Positions 1 through 6,657 of a DNA stretch of 10,087 nucleotides are shown here, piece after piece. The stretch's first letter is position 1; each line of letters begins with the position of its first letter. Where the stretch lies: assembly GCA_016763955.1 (NCBI GenBank), contig JAESSU010000151.1:1-10087 (forward strand), read 5' to 3'. The position numbers were made by a program, and so were the translations under genes. The notes below the pieces were generated by a model. That model worked only from the letters and a program-made list of their open reading frames with translations, was not told the origin of the DNA and searched no databases. The DNA comes from Phycisphaeraceae bacterium (GTDB taxonomy: Bacteria > Planctomycetota > Phycisphaerae > Phycisphaerales > Phycisphaeraceae).

Positions 1-104
1 ACAAAACAACACAAATTATTTAATATTACTATTTAATGCGTTTTTAAGAGGAATATCTTCCGATTACCAGCTGGAATTCCTAGGGATTTTGCATTATTTA
101 CAAA

Positions 105-115
105 AACTATTGACA
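105..115 (+). promoter_or_regulatory. Candidate regulator-binding motif AACTATTGACA
   Basis: This block overlaps the -35 of the DUF4838 promoter. The first nine bases are identical to copies at 7743-7751 (plus strand) and 7839-7831 (minus strand) flanking the araC/MDR promoter. All three copies I found lie in intergenic DNA. A site bound by the AraC protein encoded here is the simplest explanation (inference), since activators of this family often contact DNA next to or overlapping -35. Confidence 0.45.
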
Positions 116-137
116 ACACACATTGATTTCTGATAAT
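110..137 (+). promoter_or_regulatory. Sigma70-type promoter of the DUF4838 gene
   Basis: A perfect TTGACA at 110-115 is followed after 16 bases by GATAAT at 132-137 (five of six consensus positions). Transcription would begin near 144, giving a leader of about 100 bases before the ATG at 248. The -35 box is embedded in AACTATTGACA (105-115), which recurs at the MDR promoter on the minus strand. The remaining leader (about 145-247) contains only a weak GTGGT/ACCAC pairing (155-159 with 175-179). Confidence 0.65.
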
Positions 138-247
138 CCTGTGATAACATCACGGTGGTTTCAGAGGTTCGTTTACCACTTTGAAAAATAACACATGATG
201 CCCCATGGCAACTGTTTTATATGAACACGATAAGTATGGAAAACAAA

Positions 248-2629
248 ATGAGAAAAAAACGACAAGCTTTATTGGCGACATCGACCTGCTGCTGGATGAT
301 CGGATTTGCCCTTTGCACACAAGCTTGTGCAAATCAGACAAAAACCAGCACTTCTAGCAACTACGTTTTGGCATCCAATAACCAAACGTCTTATCAAATT
401 GTGATCGGCAATGACGCTTCAACCATGGTTCGTCATGCAGCAAAAGAACTCGCCTCAATTCTAAAGCAATCAACAGGGGCAACGTTTAAAATCACCAACG
501 TAACAGATGCCAAAAAAGGAACCTCTCAGATAGCAGTCGGCCCAGGAGCTGCAAAAAATCTACAGCCAACTATCGACTTGTCTTATCAAAAATTTGGCGA
601 TGAGGGGATTCTGATTCGCACCACAAAAGGACACTTGATTCTTACGGGTGGCAAAAAAGAACGAAGGGGAACCGTATACGCAGTGACCACCTTTCTTTCT
701 GACTATCTAGGCTTGCGTTGGTGGTCCGCACAAGAAAAACGCTTACCCAAACACCCAGCTTTGACACTGCCCGCCATCAACCGGTTTTACCAACCGCCTT
801 TGGAATATCGTGAAGTCCATACAAGTCAATCGTTTAATTCAGATTGGTCCTTGTACAATCGATGCAATGGCCAAGACTCCAAGATCCCCAATGAGCTCGG
901 TGGGCGAACCCGATATGTCGGCCCCTATTTTGCTCATACCGCCAATTTGCTGGTCAATCCAGCGGAGCATTTCAAAGAACATCCCCAGTGGTTTTCTCAA
1001 ATCAACGGCAAGCGAGTCGCACCCCCCGCCAAGTCACAATGGTGTTTAACCAATAAAGAATTGCTGATCCATGTCATTGAATTAAGTAAAAACATTTTGC
1101 GTAAAGAAGCTGGCCAGGACAAGGTTATTCTTTCCATTTCTCAAAATGATTGGCCCCGCCGGTGTTTATGTGATCAATGTGCAGCCGTAGAAGCTGAGGA
1201 AGGCAGCCCCTCTGGCGTTTCCTTGCGGTTTGTCAATGCGGTGGGCCAAGCTGTAGAAGATGAATTTCCCAATGCATTGATTGATATGCTTGCGTATCGG
1301 TACACGCGTTTGCCACCACGAGTGACCAAGGCCAGACCCAATGTCATTGTTCGACTAACAACCTACGAAGCTTCTTTTTCGGCACCACTGAATTCCCCTC
1401 AAAACCAAGCGTTTGCTGATTCGATTAAAGGCTGGTCCAAAATTTGCAAGCGAATATACATCTGGGATTACATTGTGAATTTCAGGTACTACGTTCATCC
1501 TCATCCTAATTTTCATGTGCTAGGCCCCAACATTCATTTTTTTATGAAACACAATGTTCGTGGCATTTTCAGCCAAGCTAATCGACATAAGTCCCCCGGT
1601 GATTTTAAAATTCTTCGCGGCTGGGTGATGGCACAATTGCTATGGGACCCTTCACTGGATGCTCAGACAGTCATTGCTCAATTTGTTAATGAGTATTACG
1701 GAGCAGGTGCGTCTGGCGTAGCCCAGTACCTTGATTTACTGCACACAGCAGTCGCCAAGACGGATCATCACATGGGGATCAGTGACAATGCGCTGGCTCC
1801 ATACTTAACGCCAGGCTTGTTGTATCAGTCAGACCAAATTCTTTGCAAAACCATTGAGGCAATTAAGGATGATCCTATTTCACGTCACCGGGTAGAAATG
1901 GTTCGAGCATCAGTCTTGCATGCGATTATCAACGGCTGGGCCATTCGCCAGCAGATCGCGGACATGCGTCAGGATACCTGGCCTTTTACCGTGGATTTAC
2001 AATCGTACACTGACGATTTTGTACGAATTATCAACGAGCAAGGCATTACCCGGCTCAGCGAAGGGGGACGCGAAGGAGACATCCCAAAATGGACCCAAAA
2101 ACTTGTCACCCAAGGCAAGCCCGTGCAGCCCTTTGAAGGACTCAAACAAATCCCACGCGACCAGTGGTTTGTATTACCAGAACATAGTTTCACGTTGCAT
2201 GGCGTGAAAGCTGGACACGTTGCTCGCGTGGATGACCCGCTAGCTAGCAACGGACGAGCTGCTCGCATGCCTGCAAATCATAAAAACTGGTCCACCCAGA
2301 TGGAGATGATTGACTTGCCCATTACCCTAAAGGCCGATGAGCAATGGGAAGCCTACGCAGTGGTTCGTGTAGAGCCCGGGAACCAAGCGTTTGGCGATTC
2401 AGAACCTGCTTTTAAGATGGGGATTTATAGTCCAGCTACCCTATCGCATCTTGTTCACGGAAAAGTCATTCAAGCCTCCCAGATCAAAGATTCAAACTAT
2501 CAACTGTATCGCATTGGGCCCACGAAGCTTGGATCACCGACTTATGCTTGGGTAGCTCCGATGAATCAATCGGTCAAAAGGCGTGCTATTTATATCGATC
2601 AAATCGTGTTAATGAAAAAGCCTCGTTAA
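248..2629 (+). CDS. Secreted DUF4838 domain protein (GH20/alpha-glucuronidase-like fold)
   Basis: Likely an exported carbohydrate-active protein of 793 residues. The start at 248 is chosen because it opens directly on a signal peptide: basic MRKKRQ, a hydrophobic stretch, then a small-residue ACA site near residue 29. A GGA at 238-240 is the only SD-like sequence. In-frame ATGs at 221 and 236 would add an uninformative leader. Residues of about 45-165 look like the alpha-glucuronidase/GH20 N-terminal accessory domain (RHAAKELASILKQSTG, then a GGKKERRGTVYAV stretch). The central DUF4838 core has the family hallmarks: SISQNDW followed by Cys306-x-Cys308-x-x-Cys311, then GVSLRFVN, a LAYRYT strand, and GWVMAQLLWDP. 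The last 150 or so residues look like a beta-rich C-terminal domain. DUF4838 proteins commonly occur with sulfatases and oxidoreductases; the substrate here cannot be read from sequence. A canonical lipobox is absent, so a periplasmic or secreted rather than lipid-anchored protein is favoured. Confidence 0.86.
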   Translation: MRKKRQALLATSTCCWMIGFALCTQACANQTKTSTSSNYVLASNNQTSYQIVIGNDASTMVRHAAKELASILKQSTGATFKITNVTDAKKGTSQIAVGPGAAKNLQPTIDLSYQKFGDEGILIRTTKGHLILTGGKKERRGTVYAVTTFLSDYLGLRWWSAQEKRLPKHPALTLPAINRFYQPPLEYREVHTSQSFNSDWSLYNRCNGQDSKIPNELGGRTRYVGPYFAHTANLLVNPAEHFKEHPQWFSQINGKRVAPPAKSQWCLTNKELLIHVIELSKNILRKEAGQDKVILSISQNDWPRRCLCDQCAAVEAEEGSPSGVSLRFVNAVGQAVEDEFPNALIDMLAYRYTRLPPRVTKARPNVIVRLTTYEASFSAPLNSPQNQAFADSIKGWSKICKRIYIWDYIVNFRYYVHPHPNFHVLGPNIHFFMKHNVRGIFSQANRHKSPGDFKILRGWVMAQLLWDPSLDAQTVIAQFVNEYYGAGASGVAQYLDLLHTAVAKTDHHMGISDNALAPYLTPGLLYQSDQILCKTIEAIKDDPISRHRVEMVRASVLHAIINGWAIRQQIADMRQDTWPFTVDLQSYTDDFVRIINEQGITRLSEGGREGDIPKWTQKLVTQGKPVQPFEGLKQIPRDQWFVLPEHSFTLHGVKAGHVARVDDPLASNGRAARMPANHKNWSTQMEMIDLPITLKADEQWEAYAVVRVEPGNQAFGDSEPAFKMGIYSPATLSHLVHGKVIQASQIKDSNYQLYRIGPTKLGSPTYAWVAPMNQSVKRRAIYIDQIVLMKKPR

Positions 2630-2772
2630 AAAATTATCTACTTAAAAAAAGTCCATAAGTATCAATGTGATCGTCTCCCAAAAAACATCTTGGAGGCCAA
2701 AAGAACACGTCGCCAATCACATGCTTCGTGGTTCAATCAACTAATAATAAAAAAATGCCATGTTGCATCGAC

Positions 2773-2777
2773 AGGAA
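2773..2777 (+). promoter_or_regulatory. Ribosome binding site deciding the Gfo/Idh start
   Basis: AGGAA seven bases before ATG 2785 favours this start over GTG 2728 and ATG 2755, neither of which has a well-placed SD. Confidence 0.5.
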
Positions 2778-2784
2778 CATCACG

Positions 2785-3873
2785 ATGATTACAAGTAACA
2801 AAACAATTGCGGCCGCGGTCCTGGGGATCAATGGCATGGGAGCCACCCATGTCCAAGCCGCCAAGGACTCCCCTTGGATCAACCGGGTGATGGGCTATGA
2901 ACCCACCTCTGAGTTAGCGTCAAAATACAGCATTGATCGTGACATACCTGCGACGCATCATATTAATAAAATTCTAAATGATCCACAAATCAAGCTTGTT
3001 TATATTGCTGCACCCAATGAATTTCATTGTGATTTGGCAATCCAAGCGATCAATGCAGGCAAGGCTGTTTTATGTGAAAAACCCATGGGAACCACGCTTA
3101 ACGAAGCAACACGGCTGCTTCAGGCCAAGCAAAACAAAGACAGTTTTTTACAAATTGGTTTAGAGCTTCGCTATTCCAAACTTTACATGCAGGCCAAAGA
3201 ATGGATCGACCAAGGCCTCATCGGTACCCCCGTGAACACGCACTGCGATTATTACTGTAGTGAAGGGCACGCCCGCGGATCTTGGCGCAGTGAAAGTGAA
3301 ACGTCGCTCATTGCTGAAAAACTCTGCCATTACCTTGATCTACCCCGATGGTGGATTGGAGACGAAGTCAAAAATGTTTATTCCGTTTCCGCCCCCAATG
3401 TCGTGAGTTATTTCAACCACCCAGACAATCACCAAATTACTTATCGTTTCAAGGACGGTGCAGTAAGTACACTGGCTTTCTTCATGCATACAGCTGAATC
3501 TTTTGATGGCGATCCGCTGCAAGACATCATTGAAAAACAAGTGGATGATGGCCATCGTTTAACTTATTTAATTTATGGCACAGCTGGCGCAATTGAAACG
3601 GATGTTTTTCGGCGACGAATTCGCCGCTGGGAATTTAAAGATGCTCCTGCGAAACTTGAAAGCAAGCTCGTCGACAAGATTACCTATCCCAGCAAAGAAG
3701 ATTCTCTGTGGATGCATAATACGCATGGCCAAAATATCGAAGTTTCTCGACTCGTTGCTCATGGTTTGCCACCCTTTACAGAAGCATCCGATTCTTTTCA
3801 AAGCATGAAGCTCGTGTTCGCTGCGGAGCGATCAGAACTTGAAGGCCAGGTCGTAGAGATGTCAGAGGTTTAG
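2785..3873 (+). CDS. Gfo/Idh/MocA family oxidoreductase
   Basis: A cytoplasmic NAD(P)-dependent sugar or inositol dehydrogenase-type enzyme of 362 residues, the normal family length. The N-terminal Rossmann fold opens with GINGMG at residues 14-19; the usual second glycine is Asn16. The conserved Glu98-Lys99-Pro100 triad follows (CEKPMG). The C-terminal alpha/beta domain carries E178-K-L-C-H182-Y-L-D185, which corresponds to the catalytic His/Asp region. A GTG at 2728 and ATG at 2755 are in frame, but 2785 is preferred: AGGAA at 2773-2777 lies 7 bases upstream and the Rossmann strand then begins at residue 8, as usual. It lies 155 bases after the DUF4838 stop on the same strand with no convincing terminator between, so co-transcription is likely. 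Substrate unknown; oxidation of a sugar freed by the upstream enzyme is inference. Confidence 0.93.
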   Translation: MITSNKTIAAAVLGINGMGATHVQAAKDSPWINRVMGYEPTSELASKYSIDRDIPATHHINKILNDPQIKLVYIAAPNEFHCDLAIQAINAGKAVLCEKPMGTTLNEATRLLQAKQNKDSFLQIGLELRYSKLYMQAKEWIDQGLIGTPVNTHCDYYCSEGHARGSWRSESETSLIAEKLCHYLDLPRWWIGDEVKNVYSVSAPNVVSYFNHPDNHQITYRFKDGAVSTLAFFMHTAESFDGDPLQDIIEKQVDDGHRLTYLIYGTAGAIETDVFRRRIRRWEFKDAPAKLESKLVDKITYPSKEDSLWMHNTHGQNIEVSRLVAHGLPPFTEASDSFQSMKLVFAAERSELEGQVVEMSEV

Positions 3874-3902
3874 CAGCCTGCTTGCGACGGGTATACTTCC
3901 TG

Positions 3903-4079
3903 AACTTAGAGATAGCCCTTGAATCCGAGTCAATCCACCCTAACTAACAGCCTAGGTTTTGGGGATCACCTCATCCCTAGCAAATCTTTGATGCAGCGTC
4001 TCTTGGGAAGTTAAGTGTGGTCAATTGGGTTTTTCACCTTAGGTTAGACCTACGCTGACTAGACGTCTATCTCTGAGTT
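3903..4079 (+). ncRNA. Candidate structured leader RNA upstream of the MBL gene
   Basis: AACTTAGAGATAG (3903-3915) can pair along its full 13 bases with CTATCTCTGAGTT (4067-4079); the single DNA mismatch becomes a U-G wobble only in plus-strand RNA. Hand folding finds nested helices inside: CCAC-C-CTAACT (3935-3945) with AGTT-A-AG-T-GTGG (4009-4020), one mismatch and one bulge; a stem-loop GGGAT (3962-3966)/ATCCC (3973-3977) extended by CTA/TAG across a 7-base bulge; and TAGGT (4040-4044)/ACCTA (4048-4052). The closing helix ends 30 bases before ATG 4110. I recognise no known riboswitch class. A degraded mobile element with 13-bp ends is the alternative. The 3874-3902 and 4080-4109 flanks show nothing else clear. 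Confidence 0.3.
4060..4069. promoter_or_regulatory. 10-bp palindrome upstream of the MBL gene
   Basis: TAGACGTCTA is a perfect palindrome 40 bases before ATG 4110. It could be an operator, but it partly overlaps the 3' strand of the proposed closing RNA helix, so the symmetry may be incidental. No convincing sigma70 promoter is visible next to it (a weak CTGACT at 4055-4060 and TATTTT at 4079-4084 are the best candidates). Confidence 0.25.
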
Positions 4080-4109
4080 ATTTTACTTTCCGTGATTTTC
4101 GAGAAAAGA

Positions 4110-5612
4110 ATGAAAATGATCAAGTATCAACAGCTATTGCCTAGTCTTTATCGGTTTGAAGATACGTGCCATGTCTATGTGATCTGTGAGCAGGACAGTG
4201 CTATCGCCATTGATTTTGGAAGTGGTCAATGGATGGATCAGGCTCGGGGGCTAGGCTTGCCACCGATTACGGACGTGTACCTGACGCATCATCACGCGGA
4301 TCAATGCAGCGGACTTGTATCACATGGCAAACGTCGTTTTAAAGTTCATGCGCCCAAGGGAACAGAGGCGTTTCTTAAGCCACATCATGTTGCAACATTT
4401 TGGAAAAGTCGCAACAGTGCCGGCATACCCGCAAGCTATCATGTATTACCTAACGGGGTGACTGGTATTACCTTTGACATGTTTGCTGGGAGCGATCAAT
4501 TCTGGGGGACGCGTCGCATTCGTTTTATGCCTGCACCGGGGCATGGCGGAGTGCATTCCCTAAATATTCTAATGGACCACCAAGGCAAACAGGTGATTTT
4601 TTGTGGCGACTCAGCCCATGCGGGCGCGACCCTATATCAACCTTACTGTCTTGAATGGGATCACTGGACGGACTCTGGTGCGCAAGGAGCCTTAGAAGCG
4701 GTCACTCGTTTATTGGATGTCAAAATCGATTTGTTATGTCCATCGCATGGCCCAGTGATTGATCAGAAGCAACGCCCATTACTTCGACAGCTCCAATCTA
4801 AACTTCATAAGTTCATTCGATCCAAAGGCTCAATTTGTGCTGGCGAACCAGACCGTTACCTTGAACCTAGTTTGATGCCCTGCGGTGCAAGACAACTCTC
4901 TGAACATTTATACCAGTTCGGAGACAACGGGTATCTACTTGTCGGCGAAAACAACGAAGCACTGCTCATCGATCCTTTTTCCCGCGACATGCCAGCTTTA
5001 GAGAAACTACTTGATAATCTAGGTGATCTTCGCATCACAGCCGCCACAGCAACTCATTGTCATGCAGATCATATTGACGCGATGCCAGCGGTCAAGAAGA
5101 AGCATCAGCTTACCATGTGGCTTCATCCACTTGTTGCACATGCAGTGGCGAATATGCACGAACTAGATATCCCCTGGAAAGTCACAAAGCCGATCTATCC
5201 AGACCAAATGCAGCCTAACAAGGGTTATTGGAAATGGAACCGATACCGCTTTAAGGTTGCTCATTTCCCCGGACAAACCTGGTGGCACTGTGGCTTGATG
5301 ACGGAGATTGATGGGCAAAAAATACTCTTTGCAGGTGACAGTTTTCAACCTGCGTCTCGTTGGAAAGGGACTGGCGGATACTGTTCGATGAATGGTGCCC
5401 GATTCAAACAAGGCTTTGAAAAAAGTGCCCAACTGGTACTGGATTGGAAGCCCAATATATTGGCTTGCGGACACGGGACATACTACCGTTTTGCACCCTC
5501 TCAGTTTAAGAAGATCATCCAATGGTCGCGTCAAACGGATAAGGCAATTAAGGCACTTTGTCCCACGAAAATATTAAAACGTGATTACGATCTACACCAC
5601 TTTAAAATATAA
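4110..5612 (+). CDS. Tandem double-domain MBL-fold metallo-hydrolase
   Basis: A predicted cytoplasmic hydrolase of 500 residues made of two fused metallo-beta-lactamase domains, about 1-240 and 260-480; no signal peptide or membrane segment is visible. Domain 1 shows T59-H60-H-H62-A-D64-Q65, PGH145, GDS with D167, and SH213GP. Domain 2 shows T315-H316-C-H318-A-D320-H321, PGQ389, GDS with D410, and GH455G. Relative to glyoxalase II-type dinuclear sites, domain 1 lacks the His after Asp (Gln65) and domain 2 lacks the PGH His (Gln389). Each half may therefore bind one metal, or one half may be inactive. The start at 4110 follows a weak GAGAAAAGA; a GTG at 4092 is in frame but has no SD. It follows the Gfo/Idh gene after 236 bases and converges on the MDR gene with a 22-base gap. 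Lactone, thioester or ester hydrolysis in sugar catabolism is possible; the substrate is not determinable. Confidence 0.9.
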   Translation: MKMIKYQQLLPSLYRFEDTCHVYVICEQDSAIAIDFGSGQWMDQARGLGLPPITDVYLTHHHADQCSGLVSHGKRRFKVHAPKGTEAFLKPHHVATFWKSRNSAGIPASYHVLPNGVTGITFDMFAGSDQFWGTRRIRFMPAPGHGGVHSLNILMDHQGKQVIFCGDSAHAGATLYQPYCLEWDHWTDSGAQGALEAVTRLLDVKIDLLCPSHGPVIDQKQRPLLRQLQSKLHKFIRSKGSICAGEPDRYLEPSLMPCGARQLSEHLYQFGDNGYLLVGENNEALLIDPFSRDMPALEKLLDNLGDLRITAATATHCHADHIDAMPAVKKKHQLTMWLHPLVAHAVANMHELDIPWKVTKPIYPDQMQPNKGYWKWNRYRFKVAHFPGQTWWHCGLMTEIDGQKILFAGDSFQPASRWKGTGGYCSMNGARFKQGFEKSAQLVLDWKPNILACGHGTYYRFAPSQFKKIIQWSRQTDKAIKALCPTKILKRDYDLHHFKI

Positions 5613-5634
5613 GACTCATGCCCCACGACTAACT

Positions 5635-6618
5635 TCACCAATCAAAAGTAATGCCCAAGCTAAACGGCTTCCCGGTATGCAATAAGTCGTAACCCTTGAG
5701 TATCTGATCTGCCTTGAAACGGTGGGTGATCAGCGGCCCGATTTTCAAACGTCTCTGACGAATATTGGTCATGGTATCGAGACGATCTTGGCTGTCCGTG
5801 CCACAGGTGGTTTTGACTGTCACCTCCTTGAGTTTGATCTGATCAAGATCCAGTGCACATTTTTCTTTGTCAAAATATTGTGCTTGCAAAAGTAACATGC
5901 CCTGTCGCTTGAGCTGTTGTACCATTGCGTCGGTTGTCGGAGCATGCCCAACCGAATCATAGAGATAGTCCAATCCACCTGGCGCAATCGCTGCGATTTT
6001 TTCTTCAAGTGCAGAGTCATTGCTAGAAAAAACATGAGGAAGCAAGGTCTTGGCTAAAGCAATACTATCGGGATTAATATCCAATAAAATGGGAGTCACG
6101 CCTCGTAACATTGCCAATTGAGCAGCACAGATGCCGATTATCCCGCAGCCGATAATTGCGAGCGTCTGGTTCGGTTTGGGATCAAGAAACCGAATGCCGC
6201 GATTGGCAACTTCTGTGAGAACCATGAAGGAAAGATTTTCTAGCTCTGCTGCATTGGGCATGCTCGAATCAATAAAATCATATCCTGTCCAATGGCCTAC
6301 CGAATGACCTACATGTGCGCCCCACATACTATGAATCGGCTCATCCCATCGTCCTTGACAGCCGTATACGATGTCTCCGACTTGGAACTGGCTCACTTGT
6401 TTACCGCATTGTTCTACCACGCCGATACGGTGATAGCCCGGCACGCAAGGGAATTGAGTTCCCATATGTTTGCCGCGTAAAATCCAACGTTCAGTGCCAG
6501 GCGAAATCGCAGTCACCAATGTCTTAACGACAATATCATCTGGATTTGGATCCGGCAGTGTTAACTCACAAACTTCATATGTATCTACTTTGGAAAATAC
6601 GAGTGCTTTTGTTTTCAT
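5635..6618 (-). CDS. BchC-like MDR dehydrogenase lacking canonical zinc ligands
   Basis: A 327-residue medium-chain dehydrogenase/reductase. The N-terminal GroES-like domain covers about residues 1-120, then a Rossmann domain with G157-C-G159-I-I-G162. Asp180 at the end of the second beta strand (PILLDIN) suggests NAD rather than NADP. The positions that hold catalytic zinc in classical MDR enzymes are changed: SPGTE (39-43) where a Cys-x-Thr-Asp is expected, and PGYH (60-63) where a GHE is expected. The four-Cys structural zinc lobe is also absent. The SPGTER segment resembles BchC-type and related zinc-independent MDR proteins, so it may reduce or oxidise a bulky or unusual substrate without zinc. 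The ATG at 6618 has only a weak GAAAG seven bases upstream. It is 39 bases downstream of the 7719-6658 gene on the same strand, so the two probably form an operon. Not recognised as a named gene. Confidence 0.88.
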   Translation of the reverse strand: MKTKALVFSKVDTYEVCELTLPDPNPDDIVVKTLVTAISPGTERWILRGKHMGTQFPCVPGYHRIGVVEQCGKQVSQFQVGDIVYGCQGRWDEPIHSMWGAHVGHSVGHWTGYDFIDSSMPNAAELENLSFMVLTEVANRGIRFLDPKPNQTLAIIGCGIIGICAAQLAMLRGVTPILLDINPDSIALAKTLLPHVFSSNDSALEEKIAAIAPGGLDYLYDSVGHAPTTDAMVQQLKRQGMLLLQAQYFDKEKCALDLDQIKLKEVTVKTTCGTDSQDRLDTMTNIRQRRLKIGPLITHRFKADQILKGYDLLHTGKPFSLGITFDW

Positions 6619-6657
6619 TTTATTTCTTTCAATCGAATATATAACAATATGACGTTT

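Noticed and set aside
1969..2268. A 99-residue minus-strand open frame inside the DUF4838 gene, and similar antisense frames in the other genes.
   Set aside because: They lie opposite clearly conserved coding sequence, lack family motifs and SD sequences, and are expected by chance from codon composition.
2692..2696. A strong Shine-Dalgarno GGAGG in the DUF4838-Gfo/Idh gap, possibly for a short leader peptide.
   Set aside because: No ATG, GTG or TTG lies 4-13 bases downstream. The nearest ATG (2721) encodes only 7 residues at a spacing of 24. The GGAG can pair with CTCC at 2675-2678, but the hairpin is weak and has no T-tract, so it is not called a terminator.
2665..2722. ATGTGAT (2665-2671) and ATCACAT (2716-2722) as a CRP-like site.
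   Set aside because: The half-sites are about 44 bases apart, whereas a CRP-type site needs about 6 bases between TGTGA and TCACA.
3903..4079. A miniature transposable element with 13-bp terminal inverted repeats.
   Set aside because: No clean target-site duplication flanks the arms (only a loose ACTTCC versus ACTTTCC resemblance), no second copy is in the window, and the single mismatch becomes a U-G pair only in plus-strand RNA, which fits RNA structure better. Kept as an alternative.
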